NCBI GenBank assembly: GCA_037130455.1
Contig: JBAXSZ010000005.1
Span: 1-64,000, forward strand
Reading direction: 5' to 3'
DNA: 64,000 nucleotides
From: CAIMZW01 sp037130455
Lineage (GTDB): Bacteria; Actinomycetota; Actinomycetes; Nanopelagicales; Nanopelagicaceae
A program made the translations under genes and the position numbers. Numbering within the stretch: the stretch's first letter is position 1; every line of letters starts with the position of its first letter. A model generated the notes under the pieces. It saw only the letters and a list, made by a program, of their open reading frames with translations. It did not search any database and was not told the DNA's origin. Shown here piece after piece: positions 25,256 to 34,715 of this stretch.

Positions 25256-26449
25256 TTAGCCTTTTACGGCGCGCGCAAGGGAATCGGCGCGGTCGATTCT
25301 CTCCCAGGTGAATTCCGGAAGTTCCCTACCAAAGTGTCCATAACTGCTAGTTAAGCCGTAGATAGGGCGCAGTAAATCTAAGTCTCGAATAATCGCTGCT
25401 GGGCGGAGATCGAAGACAACGTTGATGGCATCTGCAATTTGATCTACTGGAACTTTTTCGGTACCAAAAGTTTCAACAAACAATCCGACAGGTTGGGCCT
25501 TTCCAATGGCATAGGCAACTTGGACTTCACATTTTGTGGCTAGTCCTGCGGCAACAACATTCTTTGCGACCCACCGCATTGCATAGGCTGCAGAACGATC
25601 TACTTTAGAAGGATCTTTTCCAGAGAAGGCACCCCCACCGTGACGAGCCATCCCACCATAAGTATCCACAATAATTTTTCGGCCAGTAAGACCCGCATCG
25701 CCCATTGGTCCACCAATAACAAAGCGACCCGTCGGATTAATGAGGGTTCTCACGTTAGAGGTATCGATATTTAAGTCGGAAATTATGGCATCAATGACAT
25801 AGCGAGAAACATCTGGAGCTAGGGTTGTATCAATATCGACACTTGGAGAATGCTGGGTCGAAATAACCACAGTATTCAAGGCAATTGCTTGACCATGTGA
25901 ATATTCAATAGTGACTTGAGTTTTTCCATCGGGCCGCAAATAATCCAGTACGCCACTTTTACGTACTTCTGAAAGTTTTTGAGAGAGACGATGTGCCAAA
26001 GAAATAGGTAGTGGCATCAACTCTGGAGTGTCATCGCATGCATATCCAAACATCAAACCTTGATCGCCTGCGCCTTGAATATCTAATGGATCTTGAGATG
26101 AAGAAATGCGTTGCTCAAAAGCGGCGTCCACACCTTGGGCAATGTCTTGCGATTGCTGACCAATAGAAAGAGATACTCCACAGGAATTTCCGTCAAAACC
26201 CTTTTCGGAAGAATCGTAGCCAATCCGTAGCACCGTATCTCGGACAATCGTCATCACATCGGCATAACCTTGCGTGGTGACTTCGCCAGCGACATGGACC
26301 TGACCAGTAGTAATCAAAGTTTCTACGGCAACTCGACTGGCGCTATCTTGGCTCAACAAAGAATCCAATATCGCATCCGAAATTTGATCAGCCATCTTGT
26401 CGGGATGGCCTTCAGTAACAGACTCTGAAGTAAAAAGGCGCTTAGTCAT
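25256..26449 (-). CDS. metK: S-adenosylmethionine synthetase
   Basis: Makes SAM from methionine and ATP. 397 residues, full length. It has FTSESVTEGHPDKMADQISD at the N-terminus, GAGDQGLMFGYA, and the phosphate loop GGGAFSGKDPSKVDRSAAY. It overlaps the coaBC end by 8 bases, which suggests translational coupling. It supplies SAM for rsmB and other methyltransferases and complements metH at the left of the window. Confidence 0.98.
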   Translation of the reverse strand: MTKRLFTSESVTEGHPDKMADQISDAILDSLLSQDSASRVAVETLITTGQVHVAGEVTTQGYADVMTIVRDTVLRIGYDSSEKGFDGNSCGVSLSIGQQSQDIAQGVDAAFEQRISSSQDPLDIQGAGDQGLMFGYACDDTPELMPLPISLAHRLSQKLSEVRKSGVLDYLRPDGKTQVTIEYSHGQAIALNTVVISTQHSPSVDIDTTLAPDVSRYVIDAIISDLNIDTSNVRTLINPTGRFVIGGPMGDAGLTGRKIIVDTYGGMARHGGGAFSGKDPSKVDRSAAYAMRWVAKNVVAAGLATKCEVQVAYAIGKAQPVGLFVETFGTEKVPVDQIADAINVVFDLRPAAIIRDLDLLRPIYGLTSSYGHFGRELPEFTWERIDRADSLARAVKG

Positions 26450-27683
26450 TGGGGTAACCTAACTTAGAAACGATGCGATCCAAAAGCAGATCTGCCAAGA
26501 CGATCTTCGACCCAGCCTGAAAAAAGTAAGGTTGCTCTGTGGCATCGACAATCCAACCAGTGGAATCATCATCGCCAAAAATTCGTCCTTGCGAGACATC
26601 GTTGACATAGAGAAGATCAATTCCTTTAGCATTCAATTTTAGAGAACCTTTATCCTGAATATCTCCTGCAGTCTCTGCGGCAAATCCCACCAGGATTTGT
26701 TTCGTGCTACGAGATTCTGACAAGTGCTTCAAAATGTCGGGATTGGTTTCCAGCTCCAAGATCTGGAATTTCTCTTTGCTAATCTTTTCCTCGCTGCGAT
26801 GAATGGGACGGGCATCAGCGACGGCGGCACTCATGATTACCGCATCAGCGACGGTTGCCAATTCTTTAACTTTCGTGAACATTTCGGATGTGGACTCAAC
26901 TCGATGCATCCGCACACCTTCGATATCTGCAAGTTCTGAGTTTGCTGCCACTAAATCCACTAAAGCTCCGCGACGAACTGCAGCCAGAGCCAAGGCGAAT
27001 CCTTGCTTTCCAGAGGATCGGTTCCCGATAAAACGAACCGGGTCAATAGCCTCTCTGGTGCCACCTGCGGTGATGAGAATTCGTTGTCCACGAAGGTCGG
27101 CCTTTCGACCAAAGATTTCTGCGACAGTATCTAGAATTCGATGGCTCTCGGGGAATCGTCCCTGGCCTACATCTGACCCGGTCAACGCTCCAACATCGGG
27201 TTCTAAGACCGTAATTCCGCGACCACGAAGATTTTGTACATTTGCGATTGTTGCTGGATTGAGCCACATTTCTGGGTGCATAGCCGGAACCAAGAGCAGC
27301 GGCGCCTTGCTCGCCAGGACTACATTGGTCAAAAGATCATCGGCTCGACCCGAGCTCAACCGAGCCAGTAGATCCGCAGTCGTAGGGGCAATGACGATCA
27401 TTGACGCCTTCTTGGCCAGTTGGATATGCGGCACTTGATGAACATTATTCCAAAGATTGGTTTCGACCCTACGACCAGAAAGGGCTTCCCACGTAGCGCT
27501 CCCGACAAAGTTGAGGCTGTTCTGAGTGGGAATGACGGTGACTAAATAGCCAGACTCTTTAAGACGTCGAAGCAAATCACAAGCTTTATAAGCGGCAATT
27601 CCACCGCCGACACCAAGAATAATCTCACGCCCCAGAGCCAGGCTTTCTGGACGGTTATTGGGGGTAGAACTCTCCTGCGTCAT
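26442..27683 (-). CDS. coaBC: Bifunctional phosphopantothenoylcysteine decarboxylase/synthetase
   Basis: Two steps of coenzyme A synthesis. 413 residues. The N-terminal flavin decarboxylase CoaC has GGIAAYKACDLLR, the catalytic His in VPHIQLAK and PAMHPEMW. The C-terminal CTP-dependent ligase CoaB has ITAGGTREAIDPVRFIGNRS and SSGKQGFALA. The CoaC active-site flap reads LTGSDVGQGRFPE rather than the E. coli cysteine form, as in mycobacterial enzymes. Confidence 0.96.
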   Translation of the reverse strand: MTQESSTPNNRPESLALGREIILGVGGGIAAYKACDLLRRLKESGYLVTVIPTQNSLNFVGSATWEALSGRRVETNLWNNVHQVPHIQLAKKASMIVIAPTTADLLARLSSGRADDLLTNVVLASKAPLLLVPAMHPEMWLNPATIANVQNLRGRGITVLEPDVGALTGSDVGQGRFPESHRILDTVAEIFGRKADLRGQRILITAGGTREAIDPVRFIGNRSSGKQGFALALAAVRRGALVDLVAANSELADIEGVRMHRVESTSEMFTKVKELATVADAVIMSAAVADARPIHRSEEKISKEKFQILELETNPDILKHLSESRSTKQILVGFAAETAGDIQDKGSLKLNAKGIDLLYVNDVSQGRIFGDDDSTGWIVDATEQPYFFQAGSKIVLADLLLDRIVSKLGYPND

Positions 27684-27697
27684 CGCGATTGGCAGAT

Positions 27698-27988
27698 TTA
27701 GACGGCTTCGGGAGCCTTAGGTTCCAACTCCGGAGCCTTAGGTTCCAAATTCTCGATGGTCAAGAGGCCTTCATTGATCTCGCGCAAGGCGATAGAGAGT
27801 GGTTTTTCATGTACATAAGTGTCGACCAATGGCCCCACATACTCAAGTAGCCCCTCACCTAACTGGGAATAGTAGGCATTGATCTGGCGGGCCCGCTTGG
27901 CTGCATAAAGGACCAAGCTGTATTTCGATCCGGCTTTATCTAGCAACTCATCTATCGGAGGATTGGTGATGCCATCCATGTTGCTCAT
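27698..27988 (-). CDS. rpoZ: RNA polymerase omega subunit
   Basis: A small subunit of RNA polymerase that helps fold beta-prime. 96 residues. Core features are PPIDELLDKAGSKYSLVLYA and AKRARQINAYY. The C-terminus after about residue 80 is a short repeat, EPKAPEL then EPKAPEA, encoded by a 21-base tandem duplication. It lies between mihF-gmk and coaBC, its usual place. Confidence 0.95.
   Translation of the reverse strand: MSNMDGITNPPIDELLDKAGSKYSLVLYAAKRARQINAYYSQLGEGLLEYVGPLVDTYVHEKPLSIALREINEGLLTIENLEPKAPELEPKAPEAV
27711..27748. repeat. Two-copy 21-base tandem repeat in the rpoZ tail
   Basis: GGAGCCTTAGGTTCCAA occurs at 27711-27727 and again at 27732-27748, period 21. It encodes the doubled EPKAPE peptide and keeps the frame. 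Confidence 0.9.
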
Positions 27989-28022
27989 AAAAAACCCCTA
28001 CCTAAAAATTAGCGTGATTGAC

Positions 28023-28913
28023 CTAGGAAACCTGATGAGAAGTTGCCAATGCTACCAGTTGAGCGACAACATCTTCGACCTGAGAATTCACCAAGGTATG
28101 GTCAAATTCGGTCGCAGCGGCCATTTCGGCGGCACCGAGCGCCAATCGTGCGGCTTGGCGTTCAGCGCTATCGCTTCCACGTGCGGCTAAGCGGTTTTGG
28201 AGTTCTTCCCAAGAAGGAGGAGCAATGAAGATGAGAAGAGCTGATGGGTCTGCCGAGCGAACTTGGCGAGCCCCTTCGATCTCAATTTCAAGGAGAACAT
28301 GCTTTCCAATTGCCCGCCACTCTTGGATAGGGTGTTTTGGAGTCCCATATCGGGCGCCGGCAAATTCGGCCCACTCCAGAAACTCCCCGGCCGCTACCAT
28401 CTGCGTGAATTTCTGCTCAGAAAGAAAAAAATAATCGACCCCGTTGCTTTCTGAAGCACGAGGAGCTCGTGTCGTTGCAGAAACGCTCACCCAAAATCTA
28501 GGGTCAGTACGTAAGGCACTGGTGATAGTGCTCTTCCCGACTCCGCCTGGACCTGACATCACAATGAGTAAACCTGGCGGGGTATCAACCTTTAACAATG
28601 CACTCTCTTTTCCTAATGCCAGCAGCTGATGCCTGCCTAAGCCACCAAGTCTACGCGATGGTGAAATAGCATTTCGAACCATGATTGTCTCGCAGCGAGT
28701 AGGACCTATGCCAGCTACTGCGGAAAGTAACTCTTTTACCCGCATCCGTTGGATCGCTTGCCTTGGATCATTAAGAATTTGAAAGAACGAGAGCTTTCCT
28801 GCCGACAAACCTTCTTTGACTTCTGCCCGTGTCCTTCTGCTCAGGGCCGCATTGGCTACCGCTTTGGCGCGCACTTCTGCCGAAATCTTTGGTGGAAGAA
28901 AACTAGAGCTCAT
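28023..28913 (-). CDS. Fusion of actinobacterial integration host factor and guanylate kinase
   Basis: One 296-residue frame joins two proteins that are normally separate neighbours, mihF and gmk. Residues 1-105 match mIHF, a nucleoid DNA-binding protein: RAKAVANAALSRRTRAEVK, MRVKELLSAVAGIGPTR (helix-turn-helix with GIG) and SRRLGGLGRHQ. Residues 115-296 are a complete guanylate kinase (GMP to GDP): P-loop GPGGVGKST at 121-129, SATTRAPRASESNGVDYFF for GMP binding, and the lid near RGSDSAERQAARL. No stop or plausible internal SD separates them. The start is 3 bases after the pyrF stop. Confidence 0.93.
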   Translation of the reverse strand: MSSSFLPPKISAEVRAKAVANAALSRRTRAEVKEGLSAGKLSFFQILNDPRQAIQRMRVKELLSAVAGIGPTRCETIMVRNAISPSRRLGGLGRHQLLALGKESALLKVDTPPGLLIVMSGPGGVGKSTITSALRTDPRFWVSVSATTRAPRASESNGVDYFFLSEQKFTQMVAAGEFLEWAEFAGARYGTPKHPIQEWRAIGKHVLLEIEIEGARQVRSADPSALLIFIAPPSWEELQNRLAARGSDSAERQAARLALGAAEMAAATEFDHTLVNSQVEDVVAQLVALATSHQVS

Positions 28914-28915
28914 TA

Positions 28916-29635
28916 CTATTTTGAGGGTCCATTTGTAGGCTCTATTAGAGAGTTCGCAATCTTTCGCGCAGCGACCCTCATTGCCTCAGGAGATTCTTTC
29001 CAATAATTAGTGATGGGGCGCCCGATGACCACAAAATTGGCCCCAAGAGATATCGCTTGTTCCGGTGTCATGGTCCGCTTTTGATCTGCAGCATCTGCGC
29101 CAACTGGTCGAACACCAGGGGTTATCAATTCAATCGTGGGAGGAACTACTGCTCTAATGGCGGCGACCTCATTGGGCGAGCAGACTATCGATCGGGCGCC
29201 GGATGCGACGGCTAGTTGAGCCAAATTGACCGCCGATGCTACGGGTCCCTGAGCAAAACCGATCTGGTGAAGGTCTACTTCGTTGAGGGAAGTTAGAATC
29301 GTAACTGCTGTTATGGAAATTTCCGGAACCGCAGAAACAGCAGCAGAAATCATTTCGGATCCACCAGAGGCATGTACCGTCAGAAATCTCGGTGCGATCG
29401 TTGCAATCGACTTTGTGGCCGCAGACACAGTGTTTGGAATGTCATGCAGTTTAAGATCAAGAAATAGTTCGAAATCCCCAACGCTTCGCAGACTGTCAAT
29501 TCCCGATTTTCCAAACTTGAGAAAAAATTCCAAACCGACTTTGTATATGGAAACGCTCTCAGAAGTTACCTCAATCCAATTGCGGGCAACGTCCAACTCA
29601 TCTGTATCAAGAGCCAGAATAATTTGCGACCTCAC
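28916..29635 (-). CDS. pyrF: Orotidine 5'-phosphate decarboxylase
   Basis: Last step to UMP. 239 residues of the class I type. The catalytic DxKxxD network is in FLDLKLHDIPNTV, with ILALDTDELD at the N-terminus and VRPVGADAADQKR near the phosphate loop. The start is GTG with GAGG 7 bases upstream. Many Actinobacteria have the longer class II enzyme instead. No pyrE lies next to it. Confidence 0.95.
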   Translation of the reverse strand: MRSQIILALDTDELDVARNWIEVTSESVSIYKVGLEFFLKFGKSGIDSLRSVGDFELFLDLKLHDIPNTVSAATKSIATIAPRFLTVHASGGSEMISAAVSAVPEISITAVTILTSLNEVDLHQIGFAQGPVASAVNLAQLAVASGARSIVCSPNEVAAIRAVVPPTIELITPGVRPVGADAADQKRTMTPEQAISLGANFVVIGRPITNYWKESPEAMRVAARKIANSLIEPTNGPSK

Positions 29636-29665
29636 TTAGTTCCCTCTCTTCATACTATTGCCCAC

Positions 29666-30595
29666 TCACGAATCTCTGTGCGCAAATCCAATGGCTTCCT
29701 CTGTAGTCGAAAAGCCTTTCTCAACTAAAAGATCGCGCAGTTCATTCTTGACCTTGATCGCCGCCAACGGATTTCCAAAAGTTGCCGTACCAATCGAAAC
29801 AGCAGAAGCGCCCGCCAAAATCAGTTCCAATGCATCTCTGCCAGACGCCACACCGCCCATTCCTAAAATACTTAACTGAGGCAAACGTTGGTGAACTTGA
29901 TAAATTGCCCGAACTGCCACCGGTCGAATCGCCGGGCCAGATAATCCTCCGGTTTTTCCGGCCAATTTCGGTTTCATGGTGTTGGTATCAATCACCATTC
30001 CGAGCAAAGTATTAATTAGGGCAACACCGGAAGCGCCAGCTGAATGCACGCTTTCAGCGATGTCTGCAATGTTGGTTACATCCGGGGAAAGTTTTGCAAT
30101 CAACGGAACGCGCAAATTAAGATTGGTTTTAACGGCATTGACTGCGGCATATGCAGTATCGGTGTGACAGGAAAATACCTGTCCGCGATTTTCTACGTTC
30201 GGGCAAGAAATATTAATTTCGATAGCAGAGATGCCGGGGATTCCATCGAGCTTCTTTGCTAACAAGGCATAATCTTCCACGCTTTCGCCAGCGATGCTAA
30301 TCACTATGGTTGCATTTTGGGATTTGAGCCATGGAATATCATCCGCTAAGAAATGGTCAATTCCAGGTCCTTGTAATCCGATCGAATTCAGCATCCCGCT
30401 AGGTGTCTCAGCCATTCTGGGAGTCGCTCGGCCAGATCGTGGTTTCATCATGATCGATTTTGTAACAATTCCACCAAGCTCTTCCAAGGCGAAGAACTGA
30501 GCTAATTCCTTCCCAGATCCAGCGCAACCGCTGGCGGTGAATATGGGGTTAGAAAAGCGCTTCCCTCCTATTTGGGTAGAAAAATCAAAGCTCAT
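29666..30595 (-). CDS. pyrD: Dihydroorotate dehydrogenase, class 1B catalytic subunit
   Basis: Oxidises dihydroorotate to orotate with FMN; about 309 residues. It shows TASGCAGSGKEL near FMN, NSIGLQGPGID and INISCPNVENRGQVF, with the catalytic Cys typical of class 1. The partner pyrK lies directly upstream with an ATGA overlap, which marks class 1B: electrons pass to NAD rather than quinone. The start is the overlapping ATG, not the GTG four codons upstream. Confidence 0.95.
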   Translation of the reverse strand: MSFDFSTQIGGKRFSNPIFTASGCAGSGKELAQFFALEELGGIVTKSIMMKPRSGRATPRMAETPSGMLNSIGLQGPGIDHFLADDIPWLKSQNATIVISIAGESVEDYALLAKKLDGIPGISAIEINISCPNVENRGQVFSCHTDTAYAAVNAVKTNLNLRVPLIAKLSPDVTNIADIAESVHSAGASGVALINTLLGMVIDTNTMKPKLAGKTGGLSGPAIRPVAVRAIYQVHQRLPQLSILGMGGVASGRDALELILAGASAVSIGTATFGNPLAAIKVKNELRDLLVEKGFSTTEEAIGFAHRDS

Positions 30596-31443
30596 AGCTC
30601 GCCCCACGTACCCTCAGGAATTTTGCCATTGGTATTCCAAATAACGCTCTCGCTGTTCACCACAGGACCTTCGATACAGCTTCGTTGCATTTTAATAACG
30701 CCATCTTCGTCTTTCATGGGAATCACGCAGGTCATGCACACACCAATACCGCAAGCCATGGATTCCTCTACTGCACATTGATGGGGAATCTGCATGAACG
30801 CGGCAATCTCGGAAATTGCGGCGAGCATTCCCATGGGACCGCACGAATAGATAACTTCAATATTATTTTTCTCAATAATCTCTGGAAGAAATTCGCTGAC
30901 TCTTCCGTGTAGTCCAGCGCTTCCGTCATCGGTCGTGATGGTCATAGAATTTACCGAACGTTTGCCCTCTATAGGAGCATAGATTTTCGCGGCAGAACTT
31001 GCTCCCAAAACCATATCGACCCGGGAACCTCGATTTTTCAAAACTTCGGCAAGTCCAAATAATGGCGCCGAACCGTATCCCCCACCAACGAGCAGCGCCC
31101 GAACGTTCTCCGTCGGGATACCGAATGATGTTCCTAGCGGACCGACCAAATCCACCTTAAAGCCGTTGGGAAGTGATGTCAGCCATTTGCTTCCACCTCC
31201 GTGCGGGGCGACAACCAGTTCCAGTAATCCGCCGATATGAGTTTTTGCACTGGCGCGATGTACGGCGAAAGCTCTACGCAAAATCATCGAAGAGGCTTCC
31301 CCTCCGACAGAGACTGCAACAAAATTTCCAGGTCTTACATAAGCGGCAAGATCTCCAACTTCAAAAACCATATGATGGTAAGTGCCGACTCTCTTATTGC
31401 TGACAATTTCGGCGGCTATTTTTCTGGCGTGTTTATTGATCAT
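30592..31443 (-). CDS. pyrK: Dihydroorotate dehydrogenase electron-transfer subunit
   Basis: Carries FAD and a [2Fe-2S] cluster to pass electrons from PyrD to NAD. About 283 residues. The N-terminal FAD domain has LRRAFAVH, the NAD domain has LLVGGGYGSAPLFGLAE, and cluster cysteines occur in CAVEESMACGIGVCMTC plus one in QRSCIEGP. The start ATG overlaps the carB TGA. It overlaps pyrD by 4 bases, fitting a 2:2 complex. Confidence 0.94.
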   Translation of the reverse strand: MINKHARKIAAEIVSNKRVGTYHHMVFEVGDLAAYVRPGNFVAVSVGGEASSMILRRAFAVHRASAKTHIGGLLELVVAPHGGGSKWLTSLPNGFKVDLVGPLGTSFGIPTENVRALLVGGGYGSAPLFGLAEVLKNRGSRVDMVLGASSAAKIYAPIEGKRSVNSMTITTDDGSAGLHGRVSEFLPEIIEKNNIEVIYSCGPMGMLAAISEIAAFMQIPHQCAVEESMACGIGVCMTCVIPMKDEDGVIKMQRSCIEGPVVNSESVIWNTNGKIPEGTWGEL

Positions 31444-34400
31444 CTTAGTAACCACTCTTGTAAGGAGTTGATTGAGAAATCCTTCACATGAAGTTCATTA
31501 ATTCCGGCAGCAGCGGCCTTGAAGCCGGCGATGGTCGTGATGCAAGGAATTGATCGCTGGACAGCTGCTGTCCTAATCAGCCAACCATCCTGTCGAGTGC
31601 CGCGCCCAAGTGGGGTATTAATAACCAGGTTCACTTCTCCGGAATTAATGATTTCCAAAGCTGACCTACGGCCATCATAGGTTTCTCTTTCGGAGTGCTT
31701 TCGGACTTGAATTGAATAAATCCCGTTCTCATTTAAGAAGTTATGCGTACCAGCGGTTGTAAAGATAAGGAAACCTAATGAGTGCAACATACGAATCGGC
31801 TCGAGCGCACCCAATTTGTCACGGTTGGACAAGGAGAGAAAGACCGAACCTTTGCGAGGGAGTGCTCCGAAAGCAGCACTTTGGCTCTTTGAATATGCTT
31901 CGCCAAAGGTCGTAGCGATACCCATGACTTCACCAGTAGATCGCATTTCTGGACCAAGTACGGAATCCACACCCATCCCATCAATTCTTCGGAATCGATT
32001 CCACGGCAAAACCGCTTCCTTTACCGAAATTCCATGAGCGACACCATCACCAAATTCAGGGAGAAACTTCTTCTCTCGCAACTGCGAAATGGTCAGCCCT
32101 GTTGCAATAAGCGCTGCTGCTTTTGCAAGAGGATTTCCAGTGGCTTTAGAGACAAAAGGAACAGTTCGTGAAGCCCGTGGGTTAGCCTCCAAAACATAGA
32201 GTCTTGTGACACCCTGGGAATCTTTAGCTATTGCAAACTGAATATTAATCAACCCGCGGACACCGACATTGGTAGCAATCGTTTCAGTAGCGGAACGGAT
32301 CGCGTGATGCATCTCTGAACCAATAGAAGTACTTGGCAATACGCAAGCAGAATCACCAGAATGAATTCCAGCCTCTTCAATATGCTCCATAACGCCGGCT
32401 AAGAAAAGCTCATGGCCGTCATAAAGTGCGTCAACATCGATTTCAATTGCATCATCAAGAAAACGGTCAATCAATACCGGATGGTTTGGAGTGATTTCTG
32501 TAGCCCGTTCAATGAATCCTTCCAAAGATTCATCGTCGTAAACAATCTCCATTCCACGACCACCTAATACGAAGGAAGGTCTCACCAAAACTGGATAACT
32601 CAGGCGGTGGGCAATTTCCAAAGATTCAGCATAGGAATAGGCCATTCCGAATTGTGGCGCCAAGAGATTGTTCTTTCGTAAAATTTCGCCAAATGCGCCG
32701 CGTTCTTCCGCCAGGTCAATTGCATCAGGGCTAGTTCCCAAAATTGTGACTCCAGCCTCCATAAGTCCACGAGCAAGTCCTAAGGGAGTTTGTCCTCCTA
32801 GTTGGGCAATCACCCCGACAATGGGACCAGCAAGTGATTCAGCGTGAATTACTTCCAAGACATCTTCTAAGGTGAGAGGTTCGAAATAAAGTCGATCCGA
32901 AGTGTCGTAGTCCGTGGAGACTGTCTCAGGGTTGCAATTAATCATGATGGTTTCGTAGCCAGCCTCTTTCAAGGCATACGCTGCATGGACACAGGAATAA
33001 TCGAATTCAACTCCCTGACCAATTCGATTAGGACCACTACCAAGGATAATTACGGCTGGCTTAAGGCGCGGAAGTACTTCATTCTCCATGTCATAGCTGG
33101 AGTAGTGATAAGGAGTATGCGCTTCAAATTCCGCAGCGCAAGTATCTACAGTTTTAAAAACTGGACGGACTCCATGCCGGATTCGAATGGTGCGAACCTC
33201 CGCTTCGGATAAACCTGACAATTCCGATATTTGCGAGTCGGAGAAGCCGTTACTTTTCGCCTTTCGCAAAACGTCAACATTTAAATCACCGGAGTGCGCA
33301 ATCTCTTTCGCAACGGAGTTGATGATTTGGATTTGCGACAAAAACCAAGGATCAATCTTAGTTAACGCATGAACCTCTTCCAAAGTGGAACCAAGAAATA
33401 ATGATTTCTGTACTTGTTGCAAGCGATACTCAGTTGGAATGCCGATATTTTCTAGTAGCCACGGCAACTCTTCAATTGAACCGACCCAGGAAAACGACAT
33501 GCCTTTCTTCTCAACCGAGCGAAGTGCTTTCTGTAGCGCCTCAGTAAAACTACGACCTATCGCCATTGCCTCGCCCACACTTTTCATTGTGGTTGTTAAA
33601 CGATGATCTGCTTCCGGAAACTTTTCGAAGGCGAATCTAGGCACTTTGACCACGACGTAATCCAAAGTTGGTTCAAATGAAGCTGGGGTCGACTTGGTGA
33701 TGTCATTTTGAATTTCATCCAAAGTGTATCCAATCGCTAATTTGGTAGCGATCTTGGCAATTGGAAATCCCGTTGCCTTGGAGGCAAGTGCTGAGGATCT
33801 TGAGACTCTTGGATTCATCTCAATCACAATGATCCTGCCATCGTGGGGATTGACCGCAAACTGGATGTTGCAACCGCCAGTGGCAACGCCTACTTCTCTA
33901 ATAATATCGATCGACAAGTCTCGAAGTTTTTGATACTCCACATCTGTCAACGTCAGTGCTGGTGCAACGGTGATGGAATCGCCAGTGTGCACTCCCATAG
34001 GATCAATATTTTCAATACTGCAAACAATCACCACATTATCTTTGTGGTCGCGCATAACTTCGAGCTCAAATTCCTTCCAACCAATAATGGATTCCTCAAG
34101 CAGTACTTCAGTTGTTGGGCTGTGACGCAATCCGGCTCCAGCGATCAACTCTAATTCGGCTTGGTTGTAAGCGATTCCAGACCCTAATCCACCCATGGTA
34201 AAGGAAGGTCTTACAACAACGGGATAGTGCAATTCTTCAACTGCAGCTATGCACTCTTCCATTGCATGGCATATCGTCGAGCGCGTAGATTGGCCACCTA
34301 TCTTTTCAACTATTCCTTTAAATACTTCACGGTCTTCACCGCGTTTGATGGCAGGAATATCGGCGCCGATTAGTCGGGTGTTGTACTTCTCCAATAAACC

Positions 34401-34715
34401 ATTCTCGTAGAGACCCATGGCCGCGTTAAGAGCAGTTTGACCGCCCAAAGTTGCCAATACCGCAGAAGGACGTTCCTTCGCCAATATCTTTTCAATAATT
34501 TCGGTGGTAATCGGTTCCACATAAGTTGCATCGGCAAATTCTGGGTCGGTCATGATTGTCGCTGGATTGGAATTAATAAGGATTACTCGAATACCTTCAG
34601 CTTTAAGAACACGACAGGCTTGAGTTCCCGAATAATCGAACTCACAGGCCTGGCCAATAACGATCGGCCCGCTGCCAATGACTAAAACGCTTTCGATGCT
34701 CATGTCTCTAGGCAT
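31440..34715 (-). CDS. carB: Carbamoyl-phosphate synthase large subunit
   Basis: Makes carbamoyl phosphate for pyrimidines and arginine. 1091 residues, full length. It has two homologous ATP-grasp halves, each with a GSGP(I/N)xIGQGxEFDYS motif (near residues 14 and 570), and a C-terminal allosteric domain. The start MPRDMSIESVLVIGSG agrees with other actinobacterial CarB and overlaps the carA end by 8 bases. Confidence 0.98.
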   Translation of the reverse strand: MPRDMSIESVLVIGSGPIVIGQACEFDYSGTQACRVLKAEGIRVILINSNPATIMTDPEFADATYVEPITTEIIEKILAKERPSAVLATLGGQTALNAAMGLYENGLLEKYNTRLIGADIPAIKRGEDREVFKGIVEKIGGQSTRSTICHAMEECIAAVEELHYPVVVRPSFTMGGLGSGIAYNQAELELIAGAGLRHSPTTEVLLEESIIGWKEFELEVMRDHKDNVVIVCSIENIDPMGVHTGDSITVAPALTLTDVEYQKLRDLSIDIIREVGVATGGCNIQFAVNPHDGRIIVIEMNPRVSRSSALASKATGFPIAKIATKLAIGYTLDEIQNDITKSTPASFEPTLDYVVVKVPRFAFEKFPEADHRLTTTMKSVGEAMAIGRSFTEALQKALRSVEKKGMSFSWVGSIEELPWLLENIGIPTEYRLQQVQKSLFLGSTLEEVHALTKIDPWFLSQIQIINSVAKEIAHSGDLNVDVLRKAKSNGFSDSQISELSGLSEAEVRTIRIRHGVRPVFKTVDTCAAEFEAHTPYHYSSYDMENEVLPRLKPAVIILGSGPNRIGQGVEFDYSCVHAAYALKEAGYETIMINCNPETVSTDYDTSDRLYFEPLTLEDVLEVIHAESLAGPIVGVIAQLGGQTPLGLARGLMEAGVTILGTSPDAIDLAEERGAFGEILRKNNLLAPQFGMAYSYAESLEIAHRLSYPVLVRPSFVLGGRGMEIVYDDESLEGFIERATEITPNHPVLIDRFLDDAIEIDVDALYDGHELFLAGVMEHIEEAGIHSGDSACVLPSTSIGSEMHHAIRSATETIATNVGVRGLINIQFAIAKDSQGVTRLYVLEANPRASRTVPFVSKATGNPLAKAAALIATGLTISQLREKKFLPEFGDGVAHGISVKEAVLPWNRFRRIDGMGVDSVLGPEMRSTGEVMGIATTFGEAYSKSQSAAFGALPRKGSVFLSLSNRDKLGALEPIRMLHSLGFLIFTTAGTHNFLNENGIYSIQVRKHSERETYDGRRSALEIINSGEVNLVINTPLGRGTRQDGWLIRTAAVQRSIPCITTIAGFKAAAAGINELHVKDFSINSLQEWLLR

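Noticed and set aside
27121..27200. Missing CoaC active-site cysteine as a sign of an inactive enzyme
   Set aside because: The flap sequence LTGSDVGQGRFPE resembles that of mycobacterial CoaBC, so it is probably a lineage form and not decay.
26803..27438. Long open frame opposite coaBC (about 211 codons)
   Set aside because: It has no recognisable domain, is rich in Arg/Ser/Thr as expected for a codon shadow, and lies fully within coaBC.
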